64,000 nt of DNA from Gluconacetobacter diazotrophicus PA1 5 (GTDB lineage: Bacteria; Pseudomonadota; Alphaproteobacteria; Acetobacterales; Acetobacteraceae). Positions 34,501 through 44,600 of the stretch are shown piece by piece. The stretch covers positions 3,190,001-3,254,000 of the forward strand of contig NC_011365.1 of assembly GCF_000021325.1 (NCBI RefSeq), written 5' to 3'. Both the position numbers and the translations under genes were made by a program. Under the pieces are notes generated by a model. That model was not told where the DNA came from. It worked only from the letters and a program-made list of their open reading frames with translations, and did not search any database. How positions within the stretch are numbered: position 1 is the first letter of the stretch; every line of letters begins with the position of its first letter.

Positions 34501-34603
34501 CGCGCGCGTCGGCCGGCGCGGGCCAGGCGCGGTCGGTCCAGTGCGCGCCGGCATGCGTGTCGGCGGGGGCGGGGCTGGTCCCGGCGGGCTTGGGTCTGGG
34601 CAT
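31505..34603 (-). CDS. glnE: Bifunctional glutamine synthetase adenylyltransferase/adenylyl-removing enzyme
   Basis: A 1032-residue GlnE, which controls glutamine synthetase by adding or removing AMP in response to PII and glutamine. The deadenylylating nucleotidyltransferase domain has GKLGARELNYSSDIDL (196-211) and the adenylylating domain GKAGSREMMPGSDLDLMLVF (722-741), each with its metal-binding Asp pair. RRHLDFAVIDDLHDMKARI and GGIREVEFVAQAGQLVWGG in the first half and RRRPGGLMDVEFIAQALQLV in the second are the paired helical parts. AAGGAC precedes the ATG at 34603; a longer frame reading adds 41 Arg-rich residues with no support. Confidence 0.95.
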   Translation of the reverse strand: MPRPKPAGTSPAPADTHAGAHWTDRAWPAPADARGAGLLCEDMEAIWHDHALDPALLRAGSVTALLESLGGNSPYLAGLVRRDPEPFALLLAEGPDRAMAAVLAGLAALTPRDDRPRIAATLRAAKRHAALAIALADIGGMWTLEQVTLALSRLAEAALDAAVRHLLRSAHDTGQIVLRDPGHPTRGSGFVVLAMGKLGARELNYSSDIDLIVLYDPDCHPGREDLRRIFVRMTSDLVGLMEARDADGYVFRTDLRLRPDPSATPPAIPFPAGITYYESMGQTWERAAMTKARPVAGDIAAGRRFLTAIRPFVWRRHLDFAVIDDLHDMKARIDRHRNAGHVGLSRLTDLGVHDPRQARDWLMGHDLKLGQGGIREVEFVAQAGQLVWGGRKPELRDPTTLGALRRLVRAGVLPRAQGESLSRTYRMLRRAEHRLQMQADHQTHRLPATREAFDAFATFMEEESGRAMAAMMLPIMQESRRIFEGQFAEPSGAGASVDPQAEDLAEDLRRAGFAGTDIPDALALLQRWSGNRLRALRSDRARTLLRRLLPAILARFGQRRDPLACLRGFDAILARQWAGVQFLSLLERNPALIDRIATILDGSPFLANHLAETPSALEGLLETGEEDEDAAAIPPARLVRQHVAEAQSTERVLPILRALVRSEEFRLSSARLEHRMDEDTASRARTALADAVIRGLLKTVTDEHHRRYGRVPGGAMAVMVLGKAGSREMMPGSDLDLMLVFDHPDDITDSVVSARPRGVPGDDDGPPPRAVPTGQYFVRLAHAFIGALTAPGPEGPLYEVDMRLRPSGSKGPVALSLGAFRRYHAESAWTWERMALTRARVVAGPPAMVQALRTAIDTALDGRRHTARARKATLEDTRAMRQRVARELPATGPWDIRRRPGGLMDVEFIAQALQLVAGTREARDPCTRLALGRLVKQGDLDPELGRMLVRADRSWRSVLSMLRILFGTRPPADPSATMTPAMRDILLHEIGADSIEDALARMDAQARAVRAAFVTLIGPVEADLQGPAKAAK

Positions 34604-34671
34604 GGTCCGTCCTTGGGCGGGCGCGGCCGGGCGGGGGCGGATGCCGCGCGCGGCGCACCGTGGACGGCCCC

Positions 34672-37600
34672 ATGACGCCCGGTCAAGACCCGTCTGCCCC
34701 CGATCGGCCCCGGCTTCGGCGTCCATACCGGCGCATCCTGCTGTCGCTCGCGGCCGGCTGTGCCGCCCTGCCGGTCATCGCCGTCGCCGGACTGGCGGTG
34801 CGGCTTTCGCTGGGGCCGATGGACGTCACCCTGCCGGCCCGGCTGGTCCTGCCGGTTCCGGTCCTGTCGGGCGGCCATGGCCGCCCGGCGGCGCTGCGGC
34901 TGGACATCGGGCAGGTGCGCGTCGGCTGGGACGTGCTGCGTGGCGGGCTGACGGCGCCGCTGGATGTGCGGGCGGCCGATATGCGCCTGGTGCGGCCCGA
35001 CGGCGTGGTGGCGGACCGGATCGGCACGGCGCGGATGGTGCTGGCCGGCGCGCCGCTGCTGCATGGCCGCGTGACGCCCCGGGTGCTGGAAATCTCGGCG
35101 GTGCGGCTGGCGCTGCGCCGGGCGGCGAACGGTTCGGTCGGGCTGGATACCGGGCCGTTCCCGGTCGTCGATAACGGCGCCGCGCCGCTGCCGGTCGATC
35201 CCGCGCAGCTTGACCGGCTGGTGGTGGGGGACGCGGCCGTGACCCTGCGCGACGTGCCCACGGGCGGGACGTGGCAGGGGCAGGACCTGGCGGCCGACCT
35301 GCGGGCCGCGCGGCAGGGCGGCGCGTTCGGCGGCACCGTGGGGCTGGTCGGCCGGGCGGGCGTGACCCTGTCCGGGCCCGGCGTGCATGCCATGCTGCGG
35401 GCCGAGGGACAGCGCGCGGACGCTGCCGTGTCATGGCATGTATCCGGCACGAAGGTGGCGATGCAGGCGCTGTCGCCCTTCGCGCCGGCGCTGGCGCGTG
35501 TCGCCCTGCCGGTCGGGCTGGACGGCACGGTGCGCCTGGTCGCCGACCGGTTGGGCCTGCTGGCGCGCCCCGATACCGTCGCCCTGCGGGTGCAGGCCGG
35601 GGCGGGGCGCATCGCCACCGGGCGCGGGGGCGTGGTGGTGCTGGCCGGCGCGCAGGCGGACCTCTCGGCCCGGTTCGGTCCCGCGGCCGATGGCGGGGAC
35701 GTGCCGGGCGCGGTCCATGTGCGGCTGGACGGGCTTCAGGCCAGCCTGCTGCCCTCGGATCACCCGGATGCGCCCCCGGATAACCTGGGTCCCGGCGGCC
35801 CGGTGCTGCGGGCCAGCGGCGCGCTGGACATCGACAGCCTGGCGCGGCCGGGCCGGATCGGCGTGACGCTGGCCGGCGATATTCCGCTGCTGGATTTCGC
35901 GACCCTGGGCGCCTACTGGCCGGCCGGGGCGGCCCGGGGGGCCAGGACCTGGGTCACGCGAAACATCACGGCCGGCATGGCGCACGACCTGCACGTCACG
36001 GCGGGGCTGGCCAGCACGGCGGGCTGGGGGGCGATGCGCCTGCTGACGCTGGGCGGCGGGGTCGCGGGGTCGGACCTGGACCTGCACTGGCTGCGACCGA
36101 TCCCGCCGATCCGGGGCGTGGACGCCACCCTGACCTTCGACGGGCCGGATGCGCTGTCCATCGCCTTTACCCACGGGGTCCAGACGGTGGACCGCACCGG
36201 GCGCAATGTCGACGCGACCGGCACCGGGCGGATCGCGGTCGGCGACGGGCACATGCGCATCACCGGCCTGATGGTGAAGGACCAGATGGGCGACATCTCC
36301 ACCACGCTGCACGGCAACGTGCGGGACGTGCTGGCGCTGCTGGCCGAACCCCGGCTGAACCTGCTGTCGCGCCATCCGCTGTCGTTCAGCCATCCGTCGG
36401 GCCGGGCCGACCTCGCGTTGCACCTGGTCCTGCCGCTGAACGCCCATGTCCGGGTGGACGAACTGCATCTGGACGGCCATGCCGACCTGGCCCAGGTCCA
36501 TCTGGGCAACGTGGTGCTGGGCCGCGCGCTGGAAGGCGGGCGGCTGGCCATCGACGCCACCACCGACGGGCTGGGCCTGCGGGGGACCGGCGTGCTGGGC
36601 GGCGTGCCCTCCACACTGCGCTACGACATGGATTTCCGCAGCGATCCCGGCATCCGGGTGCGCGAGACGGCGCAGCTCCGCGCCCATGTGACGCCCGAGG
36701 TCGCGGAGCGCGCCGGATTCGCGGTCGCCCAGCGCTTCAGCGGCGCCGCCGACCTGGATGTCGGCTATGACCGCTATGCGGACGGGACCGGACAGGTCCG
36801 GCTGGACCTGGACCTGGACGACGCGGCGCTGACCATCCCGGTCTGGAGCAAGGCGCGCGGCCAGGCGGCGCGGGCATCGGCGCGGATCGGGCTGGCGGAC
36901 GGGCGCCTGGCCTCGGTCGAGGCCATTCACGCCGCCGGCCCCGACCTGCTGATCGACGGCCGGGCGAACGTGGCGGGCGGCACGGCGCGCAACCTGATCC
37001 TGCGCGGGTTCCGGGTCGGCCGATCGCGGGGCGACGCCACGATCGGCGTGCCCGCGGGGCCGCGCGATGCGGTGCGGGTGGCGATCGACGCCCCGGTGCT
37101 GGACCTCTCGCCGCTGCTGGCGCCCGATCCGGCAGCCGATCACGGCACCGACCCCGTCCCGCAGGGACGGGCGGCGGCGGGCTATCACCTGCCCGTGGCC
37201 GCGTCGGGCCGCGTCCATGGGCCGCCGGGGCGAAGCTGGCTGATCGATGCCAGCGTCCGCACCCTGTTATATGCCAAGCAGGCCGCCCTGACCGGCGTGC
37301 ACGCGCATCTGGAGGATAACGGCGTCCGCCTGACGCGGATGCGCTTCGCCATGGCCGGCCCGTCGCCCGCCTCCGCGATCCTGACGCCCGAGTCCGACGG
37401 GCGGCATCTGTGGGCCAGCGTCCAGGATCTGGGCCTGATGCTGCGGGGGCTGGATGTCACGACGCAGTTCGAAGGCGGCCGGACGGTGCTGCAGGGCGTC
37501 TTCGACGACCGCCAGCCCAGCGCGCCCTTCGCCGGGGTGCTGACGATCGACCCGATGACGCTGCACAAGGCCCCGGGGGCGGTGCGGCTGGCCAACGACG

Positions 37601-37980
37601 CCTCGATCTATGGCTGGATGCAGGCGCCAAAGGGGCCGGATTTCCTGATCCAGCGCGTGTCCCTGCCGCTGACCTTTCGGGACGGCACGCTGCACATCCA
37701 TGACGGGGTGCTCAACAATGCCTCGCTGGGCGTGACGCTGGAAGGGCCGCTGGACCTGGATCACGGACGGATGGACCTGCGCGGCACGATCGTGCCGGCC
37801 TTCGCGGTGAACACCATTCCCGGCCACATGCCCGGGGTCGGCCGGCTGATGAGCCCGGAAAAGGGCGGCGGCCTGCTGGCCGCGACCTTCGTCGTCAGCG
37901 GGGCGATGAATGCCCCGGCGCTGAAGGTCAATCCGTTCTCGATCTTCCTGCCGGGCGTGCTGCGGCGGCTGGTGCAGTAG
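34672..37980 (+). CDS. Large AsmA-like/YhdP-type envelope protein (DUF3971)
   Basis: A 1102-residue protein with one N-terminal membrane anchor (about residues 23-45, after a basic RRPYRR) and a long beta-rich periplasmic body. The length, the repeated short beta units such as LDVRAADMRLVRPDG, and the AsmA-like C-terminal region (LDLDHGRMDLRGTIVPAF, PGVGRLMSPEKGGGLLAATFVVSG, NPFSIFLPGVLRRLVQ) fit the YhdP/DUF3971 group, which is thought to bridge the envelope for phospholipid transport. It is divergent from glnE with 68 bases between start codons. A GTG at 34660 is a possible alternative start. rmuC follows after 18 bases. Confidence 0.82.
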   Translation: MTPGQDPSAPDRPRLRRPYRRILLSLAAGCAALPVIAVAGLAVRLSLGPMDVTLPARLVLPVPVLSGGHGRPAALRLDIGQVRVGWDVLRGGLTAPLDVRAADMRLVRPDGVVADRIGTARMVLAGAPLLHGRVTPRVLEISAVRLALRRAANGSVGLDTGPFPVVDNGAAPLPVDPAQLDRLVVGDAAVTLRDVPTGGTWQGQDLAADLRAARQGGAFGGTVGLVGRAGVTLSGPGVHAMLRAEGQRADAAVSWHVSGTKVAMQALSPFAPALARVALPVGLDGTVRLVADRLGLLARPDTVALRVQAGAGRIATGRGGVVVLAGAQADLSARFGPAADGGDVPGAVHVRLDGLQASLLPSDHPDAPPDNLGPGGPVLRASGALDIDSLARPGRIGVTLAGDIPLLDFATLGAYWPAGAARGARTWVTRNITAGMAHDLHVTAGLASTAGWGAMRLLTLGGGVAGSDLDLHWLRPIPPIRGVDATLTFDGPDALSIAFTHGVQTVDRTGRNVDATGTGRIAVGDGHMRITGLMVKDQMGDISTTLHGNVRDVLALLAEPRLNLLSRHPLSFSHPSGRADLALHLVLPLNAHVRVDELHLDGHADLAQVHLGNVVLGRALEGGRLAIDATTDGLGLRGTGVLGGVPSTLRYDMDFRSDPGIRVRETAQLRAHVTPEVAERAGFAVAQRFSGAADLDVGYDRYADGTGQVRLDLDLDDAALTIPVWSKARGQAARASARIGLADGRLASVEAIHAAGPDLLIDGRANVAGGTARNLILRGFRVGRSRGDATIGVPAGPRDAVRVAIDAPVLDLSPLLAPDPAADHGTDPVPQGRAAAGYHLPVAASGRVHGPPGRSWLIDASVRTLLYAKQAALTGVHAHLEDNGVRLTRMRFAMAGPSPASAILTPESDGRHLWASVQDLGLMLRGLDVTTQFEGGRTVLQGVFDDRQPSAPFAGVLTIDPMTLHKAPGAVRLANDASIYGWMQAPKGPDFLIQRVSLPLTFRDGTLHIHDGVLNNASLGVTLEGPLDLDHGRMDLRGTIVPAFAVNTIPGHMPGVGRLMSPEKGGGLLAATFVVSGAMNAPALKVNPFSIFLPGVLRRLVQ

Positions 37981-37998
37981 ATATAGTAGGAGAGGCCA

Positions 37999-39282
37999 AT
38001 GTCCGACGCCCTGGGTCCCGGCAGCATCCTGGCCATCGTGGCGCTGGGGGCGGTGGTGGTGCTCGCCGTCCTGCTGCTGCGGCGCGGCACGGGGGCGGGG
38101 GCGGCCGGCGAGGGCGACCTGCTGGCGCGGCTGTATGTCATGCTGGAACGCGAAACCGCCGCGCGCACGGCCGACAGCGAGGCCCAGCGGGCCCGGCTGG
38201 CGGAAATCGAGCGCGTACTGGCCGCGCGGCTGGACCAGTCCCGGGCCGAGACCGCCGACCGGCTGGCCACGATCGCGCAGTCCATCACCCGCGACCTGGG
38301 CGATGCGCGCGTCCGCCAGGGCGAGGCACTGCGCGAGATGGCCGAAGCCTCCGCCCGGCAACTGGAGACGATCCGCACCGCCGTCAACGAACGGCTGCAC
38401 GAGGCCGTGGAACGGCAGATGCAGACCTCGTTCCAGCGCGTGCTGGAACAGTTCGCCGCGATGCAGAAGGCGATGGGCGAGGTCACGGCCATGACGGCGC
38501 AGATCGGGGACCTGAAGCGCCTGTTTTCCAACGTCAAGACCCGGGGCGGCTGGGGCGAGGCGCAGTTGCGCGCCATCCTGGACGACGTGCTGCCGGCCGG
38601 CGCCTACCAGGCCAATTGCCGCCTGCGCGAAGGCAGCGCGGAGGTCGTGGAATTCGCCGTGCGCATGCCGGTCCGCGCCACGACGCCGCCGGTGCTGGCG
38701 ATCGATTCCAAATTCCCGACCGAGGCCTATGAACGGCTGCTGGACGCGGTGAACCGCGTGGACGCCGAGGCCGAGCGCGCCGCCCGCCGCGCGCTGGAAA
38801 CCACCCTGCGGATCGAGGCGCGCAAGATCGCGTCCAAATATATCGTCCCGCCGGTGACGGTGGAATTCGCGGTGCTGTACCTGCCGACCGACGGGCTGTA
38901 TGCCGAGGTCGCGCGCCTCCCCGGCCTGCTGGACGAAATCGGGCGCACCTGCCGGGTGATCGTCATGGGCCCCGGCCTGCTGCCGGCCATGCTGCGGACG
39001 ATTCACCTGGGCTACGTCACCCTGGCGCTGGAGGAGCGGACCGACGGCATCGCCCGCCTGCTGGGCGCCACCCGGCAGGAAATGCTCAAGATGGACGGGG
39101 TGCTGGAACGCCTGGCCCGCAACGCCTCGGCCATGTCATCCTCGATCGACGAGGCCAGGCGGCGCACGCGGGTGGTGGCGCGGCAGCTGCGCGGCCTGGA
39201 CGGCGTCGAGTCGCTGGTTCCCGAAGGCGCGGGGGATGACGCGGCGGCCGGGACCGGTGAAACCGAATTTAATGGTGCATGA
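37999..39282 (+). CDS. rmuC: DNA recombination protein RmuC
   Basis: A 427-residue RmuC, a predicted nuclease-like protein that limits inversions between short repeats. An N-terminal membrane helix (ILAIVALGAVVVLAVLLLRR) is followed by a long coiled coil (about residues 45-165), then the nuclease-fold domain with FSNVKTRGGWGEAQLRAILDDVL, VLAIDSKFPTEAYERLL and MGPGLLPAMLRTIHLGY. AGGAGAGG lies before the ATG. The response regulator start overlaps its stop (ATGA). Confidence 0.93.
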   Translation: MSDALGPGSILAIVALGAVVVLAVLLLRRGTGAGAAGEGDLLARLYVMLERETAARTADSEAQRARLAEIERVLAARLDQSRAETADRLATIAQSITRDLGDARVRQGEALREMAEASARQLETIRTAVNERLHEAVERQMQTSFQRVLEQFAAMQKAMGEVTAMTAQIGDLKRLFSNVKTRGGWGEAQLRAILDDVLPAGAYQANCRLREGSAEVVEFAVRMPVRATTPPVLAIDSKFPTEAYERLLDAVNRVDAEAERAARRALETTLRIEARKIASKYIVPPVTVEFAVLYLPTDGLYAEVARLPGLLDEIGRTCRVIVMGPGLLPAMLRTIHLGYVTLALEERTDGIARLLGATRQEMLKMDGVLERLARNASAMSSSIDEARRRTRVVARQLRGLDGVESLVPEGAGDDAAAGTGETEFNGA

Positions 39283-40055
39283 AACGGGGTGCGATCATGT
39301 CTGACCGGGCCATGAATGCGACGTCGAAACCTGAACCGTCCACGGCTGGAAGGGATTCCGATCCCGGACGGGATCCCGGCCCCCGGGTCCTGCTGGTCGA
39401 GGATGACGGCAAGATCGCGCAGGAAGTCGCCGAGGAACTGGAAAGCCGCGGCTTTCGCGTCAGCCGTGCGGAAACCGGCCCCGATGGGCTGTCAGCGGGC
39501 ATCAGCGGCCTGTTCGACGTGATGATCGTGGACCGCATGCTGCCCGAAATGGACGGGTTGACGCTGATCGAGAGCCTGCGCGGCCGGCAGGTGTCCACCC
39601 CGGTACTGGTGCTGTCCGCGCTGTCGGCGGTCGATGACCGGGTCAGCGGCCTGAAGGCGGGGGGGGACGATTACCTGACCAAGCCCTTCGCGATGGAGGA
39701 ACTGGCCGCCCGGATCGAGGCGCTGATGCGCCGCCCCAACAACACGCGCGAGACCATGCTGCATGTGGGCCCGCTGAGCATGGACCTGATCGAGCGCACC
39801 GTGACCCGCGACGGCGAGCCGATCGACCTGCTGCCGCGCGAATTCCGCCTGCTGGAATACCTGATGCGCCGCCCGAACCAGGTGCTGACCCGCACCATGC
39901 TGCTGGAAGACGTCTGGAATTACCGCTTCATTCCGCAGACCAACCTGGTGGACGTGCATATCGGCAAGCTGCGCCGCAAGATCGACGATCCCGGTGCGCA
40001 ACCGCTGATCCAGAGCATTCGGGGCACCGGTTTCATGCTACGTGTCCCGGAGTGA
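39279..40055 (+). CDS. OmpR/PhoB-family response regulator
   Basis: A 258-residue two-domain regulator. The receiver carries the acidic cluster in LLVEDDGKIA, the phospho-acceptor Asp85 (IVDRMLPEMDG), the conserved Ser in VLSALS and Lys in DYLTKPF. The C-terminal winged helix (LLPREFRLLEYLMRRPNQVLTRTMLLEDVW and VDVHIGKLRRKID) binds DNA. The first 34 residues before the receiver are an unstructured extension. The ATG at 39279 overlaps rmuC; ATG 39297, with GGGG six bases before it, is an equally good start. The kinase gene follows 21 bases later, and an RND pump lies beyond, its likely target. Confidence 0.93.
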   Translation: MKRGAIMSDRAMNATSKPEPSTAGRDSDPGRDPGPRVLLVEDDGKIAQEVAEELESRGFRVSRAETGPDGLSAGISGLFDVMIVDRMLPEMDGLTLIESLRGRQVSTPVLVLSALSAVDDRVSGLKAGGDDYLTKPFAMEELAARIEALMRRPNNTRETMLHVGPLSMDLIERTVTRDGEPIDLLPREFRLLEYLMRRPNQVLTRTMLLEDVWNYRFIPQTNLVDVHIGKLRRKIDDPGAQPLIQSIRGTGFMLRVPE

Positions 40056-40076
40056 CGCTCGGGGAGGCTTGTACAG

Positions 40077-41480
40077 GTGTCGTTTGCTGAATTACTCCGG
40101 ACCGCCACCTTCCGCCTGACCCTGGCGGTGGTGGCGGCCATGATCGGCACGGCGGCGCTGCAGTTCTCGCTGGGATACAGCCAGACCAAGGCCTTCGAGT
40201 TCCGCCGATCCGACGCCCTGCTGCACCGCGAGGCCGACCTGCTGCGCCGCGAGACGCCGCAGGACCTGGAGCACAAGATCCGCGAACGGGCGACCGACGA
40301 TCTGCGCGTCGTGATCAACCAGGCCGCGCTGTTCGACGCCGATCATCACTCCATCGCGGGCGACCTGCGCACCTGGCCCGCCGGGCTGGCGGCCGACGGC
40401 CATGTGCATGAACTGACCGTCCAGCCGGCCGAGGATGCGCCCTATGTCCTGCGCATCCTGGCCGTTCCTGTAGCGGGCGACCGGGTGCTGGTTCTGGCGC
40501 GCGGGCTGCACATGCTGGACGAACTGCGGCTGACGATGCGGCATTCGCTGCTGGTGTCGATCGTGCCGACGGTGCTGTTCGCGCTGATGATGGGGATCGT
40601 GCTCAGTCACCGTGCCCTGGCCCGCGTGACCCAGATGCACGAGGCGATCGACCGGATCATGGAGGGCGACCTGCATGAACGCCTGCCCTCGGGACGCGAG
40701 CGGGACGAGATGCAGCGCCTGGCCGGCAGCGTGAACCGCATGCTGGATCGGCTGGAACACCTGATGGTAGAAATCAGGGATGTCGGCAATGACATAGCCC
40801 ATGACCTGAGAACGCCGCTGGCGCGTGTTCGGGCACGCCTTGACCGTGCCTTGAGCGGGCAGGTCGATGCGCTTGCCCTGAAGGACGTCATCGCGCGCGC
40901 GATCGATGACCTGGACCAGTCGTTTTTAGTCATCACGGCTCTGTTGCGTCTGGCCGAGATCGAGAATGGCCAGCGGCGGGCCGGCTTTACGACCGTGAAT
41001 CTCGGGGAATTGGTCACCGATGCCGTGGACCTCTACGAGCCCATGGCGGAAACAAAATCCATAGCGATAACCGCATTGGTGCCTGACGAGGCCATTATGA
41101 TCCATGGGGACAGGCATCTGTTGATCGAGTTGCTTGCGAATCTTATGGATAATGCGATTAAATTTACGCCTGATGGTGGGATTATTACTGTCATTATGGA
41201 AGAATCGTGGCCTTATGTTAATATAAAAGTAAAAGACACGGGAATTGGGATTGCGAAAACGGAGCGTTCATCTGTTCTTGGTAGATTTTATAGGTCCGAT
41301 AAGAGCCGCCATGTTCCTGGAATCGGTTTGGGGCTTAGTCTTGTCTCGGCAATTGCCCATCTTCATGGGGCTGAATTATCAATACATGCAGCATCATCTG
41401 TTTCATTAAATCCGGGAACAGTTTTTAAGCTTGTTTTTCATCAGGCTTCTACTTCGCATGGGGCTCGATTAAGCCGCTAA
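40077..41480 (+). CDS. Sensor histidine kinase with a mid-gene composition shift
   Basis: A 467-residue membrane histidine kinase starting with GTG, GGAGG nine bases upstream. Two membrane helices (about 12-34 and 155-177) enclose a periplasmic sensor; a HAMP domain follows, then DIAHDLRTPL with phospho-acceptor His242, the N box NLMDNAIKFTPDGG (Asn359), VKDTGIGIA and GIGLGLSLV. The first 230 codons are GC-rich like the chromosome (38 of 60 G/C at 40141-40200), while the ATPase end is AT-rich (23 of 60 at 41161-41220). The catalytic motifs are intact, so it should work, but the gene looks mosaic. It is paired with the OmpR-type regulator upstream and precedes an RND operon. Confidence 0.92.
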   Translation: MSFAELLRTATFRLTLAVVAAMIGTAALQFSLGYSQTKAFEFRRSDALLHREADLLRRETPQDLEHKIRERATDDLRVVINQAALFDADHHSIAGDLRTWPAGLAADGHVHELTVQPAEDAPYVLRILAVPVAGDRVLVLARGLHMLDELRLTMRHSLLVSIVPTVLFALMMGIVLSHRALARVTQMHEAIDRIMEGDLHERLPSGRERDEMQRLAGSVNRMLDRLEHLMVEIRDVGNDIAHDLRTPLARVRARLDRALSGQVDALALKDVIARAIDDLDQSFLVITALLRLAEIENGQRRAGFTTVNLGELVTDAVDLYEPMAETKSIAITALVPDEAIMIHGDRHLLIELLANLMDNAIKFTPDGGIITVIMEESWPYVNIKVKDTGIGIAKTERSSVLGRFYRSDKSRHVPGIGLGLSLVSAIAHLHGAELSIHAASSVSLNPGTVFKLVFHQASTSHGARLSR

Positions 41481-41548
41481 ACGGAAATTTCATTTAATAA
41501 CTTTCGGCCAAGCTGTATCGCTGTCCGGGATTAAAAAGGACAGGTGTG

Positions 41549-41641
41549 ATGGCTTTCGAAGGGGTGCGCGAACCGAGTGGCTGGCTCGTTCGTATCGACT
41601 GGACAAAGGCATGCTTATGTATAGGAACGGGCAGAAGGTGA
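41549..41641 (+). CDS. Possible 30-residue leader peptide before the RND operon
   Basis: A short ORF in the 168-base gap between kinase and pump. AAGGA lies nine bases before its ATG, and its TGA ends seven bases before the pump start codon, so it could couple translation. The product (MAFEGVREPSGWLVRIDWTK, then ACLCIGTGRR) has no known match. It may be chance; the spacing is the only support. Confidence 0.2.
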   Translation: MAFEGVREPSGWLVRIDWTKACLCIGTGRR

Positions 41642-41648
41642 GCGTCGT

Positions 41649-44600
41649 ATGAATTCAATTGTCGTCACCGCGCTTAAGCGGCCGTACACCTTCGTCGTTC
41701 TTTCGATTTTGATTGTCGTTTTTGGTGTTAAGGGAATCCTTAATACACCGACCGATATTTTCCCGAGTATAAAAATCCCGGTTGTGGCCATCGTGTGGAC
41801 ATATACGGGGCTTATGCCGGAAGATATGTCCGGACGTGTTGTTTATTATTATGAACGATCGCTGACGGCGACGGTTAATAATATTGAACACATCGAGAGT
41901 GGATCATATTACGGTCGTGGTGTTGTGAAGGTATTCTTCCAGCCCGGTACCGACACGTCCGTTGCGCAGACCCAGATCACATCTGTCTCTCAGACCGTCA
42001 TCAAACAGATGCCTACCGGCTCCACGCCGCCATTGATTTTGACATATAATGCATCGTCGGTCCCGGTTTTGACGCTTCAGGTGTCGTCTACCAAGATGTC
42101 GCCTTCCGACGTCTATAACATGGCATCCAACCTCATCAGGCCTGCATTGGTTTCGGTCGCGGGTACGGCTATTCCCAATCCGTACGGCGGCTTGCCAAGC
42201 AATGTGATGGTGGATCTGGATCCGACCAAGCTGCTTGCGCACAAGCTGTCGCCCGTTGACGTTTCCGTCGCCTTGAATCGTCAGAACATCGTTCTGCCTG
42301 CCGGTGATCAGCGTATCGGTGCCATTGACTGGATGGTGCAGACGAATGCATCGCCAAGGGACATGGAAGACCTGAATGACATTCCCATCAAGCAGGTTGG
42401 GAATGCCGTCGTCAGGCTTCGTGACGTCGCGTGGGTTCACAGAGGCGGCCCTCCGCAGACAAACCTTGTCCTGGTCAAAGGACATCAAGGCGTTCTGATC
42501 GTTATTATGAAAAGTGGCGATGCGTCGACGCTTGCCGTTGTCAGTGGCGTCAAGGCGCTGTTGCCCTCGATCATGAAGACTGTTCCGGCGGACGTTAAAG
42601 TCAGTGTTCTGACGGATGCTTCCGGATTTGTTAAAGACTCCATCCGGGATGTGTTGCAGGAAATGTTCACTGCGGCATGTCTGACCGGTCTTGTTGTGCT
42701 TCTCTTCCTGGGGTCGTGGCGGTCGACGGTCATTATCGCCACGTCCATTCCCCTGTCGATGCTGTGTTCGATTATTGGTCTGGGGTGGGCTGGGCAGACC
42801 ATCAATGCGATGACCCTGGGTGGCCTTGCGCTGGCCGTTGGTATTCTCGTCGACGATGCGACCGTTATGATCGAGAATATCGATGCGCATCTTGAAATGG
42901 GAAAAGATCTGGAAACCGCAATTATCGACGCGGCGAATCAGATTGTCATTCCGACCTTCGTTTCGACCCTGTGTATCTGTATCGTCTGGATGCCCCTGTT
43001 CCAGCTTACGGGCGTGGCGGGCTGGCTGTTTATGCCGATGGCCGAAGCAATCGTGTTCGCCATGATGGCCTCGTTCATCCTGTCGCGCACGCTCGTGCCG
43101 ACGATGGCAAAATATATTCTGGCGGCTCAGGTGGCGGCCCACGCGCATGGACCGGTAGAGCCTAAAAATGTCTTTGGTCGGTTTCAGCGTGGCTTCGAAG
43201 CTGGGTTCACCCGATTTCGCGAGCGGTATAAGATTCTGCTGGTCGGACTGATCGATTCCCGCCGAGTTTTTGTCCCCGGATTTGTTTTTGTGTGTGTGAT
43301 TTCCACGGGGCTTTATTTCACGGTCGGTGAGGATTTTTTTCCGGAAATCAATTCAGACACTATCGCTCTTCATATGAGGGCCCCTCTGGGTACCCGTCTG
43401 GAAGAGGCGGGGAAAATTTCCCAGTTGGTGAATGAGGAAATCAAGCGCGTACTGCCTGGTCAGGTCGAAGACGTTGTTGATAACTGTGGCCTGCCATTTT
43501 CCGCGCTGAACCAGGCCTTCATTCCGACGCCGACAGTCGGGCCTCAGGATTGTGACCTGACTGTCAGCCTGAAAAATGAAAATTCGCCTGTGGCGGAATA
43601 CCGACAGAAGATTCGCAAGGCACTCAATAAGAAGTTCCCCGGAACGGTCATCTCGTTCATGCCTGGAGATCTGACGGCTAAAATCCTCAACTTCGGACTG
43701 CCTGCACCGATCGATGTTCAGATCGTCGGGAGAAACCTGACCGATAATTTCCGGTTCGCCAACATTCTGGCACAACGTATGCGACATATTCCGGGCCTGG
43801 CCGATGTCATGGTTCAGCAACCGATGACTACGCCGACCTTGCGGGTGAATACCCATAGAACATTCGCATCTGGTACCGGGTTGACCGAATCTGATGTTGC
43901 GAACAATGCGCTCGTGACGCTTTCCGGCAGTTCCCAGGTTGGTCAGGTTTACTGGTTGGATGTCCAGTCAGGCGTGTCGCATCTTGTCGATATCCAGGCG
44001 CCCGCAGCATTCCTGCAGCACTTCAATGACCTTGAAACCCTGCCAATCGACAAGGGGGACGGAAACCCCAATGGCGATAACCCGCAGCTTCTGGGTGCCT
44101 TAAGCCAGATCGTGCAGACGGGTACTCCGGGGGAAGTGTCGCACTACAATATCATGCCGGTATTCGATATTTACGGCATGAATGAAGGCCTGGATCTTGG
44201 GACCGTATCGCGAGAAGTGGCTCGTGTTGTCGAGGACGCCAAGAAGGATCTTCCCAAGGGGTCCAGTGTCGTCATTCGTGGTCAGGCGACTACTATGGGA
44301 AGCGCCTATATCGAATTGATTGGTGGTCTTCTTCTGTCCGTTACGCTTGTTTACCTGTTGATTGTGGTCAACTTTCAATCGTGGGTTGATCCATTCATCA
44401 TCATTACTGCACTTCCTGGGGCTCTCGCCGGGATTGCATGGAGCCTCTTTCTTACCCACACGGCGTTGTCGGTTCCTGCGTTGACGGGGGCTATTATGTG
44501 CATGGGTACAGCGACGGCGAACTCTATCCTTGTTGTGTCATTCGCGCGTGAACGGATGGATGAGCACGGGGATGCAATACGCGCTGCAATAGAAGCGGGT

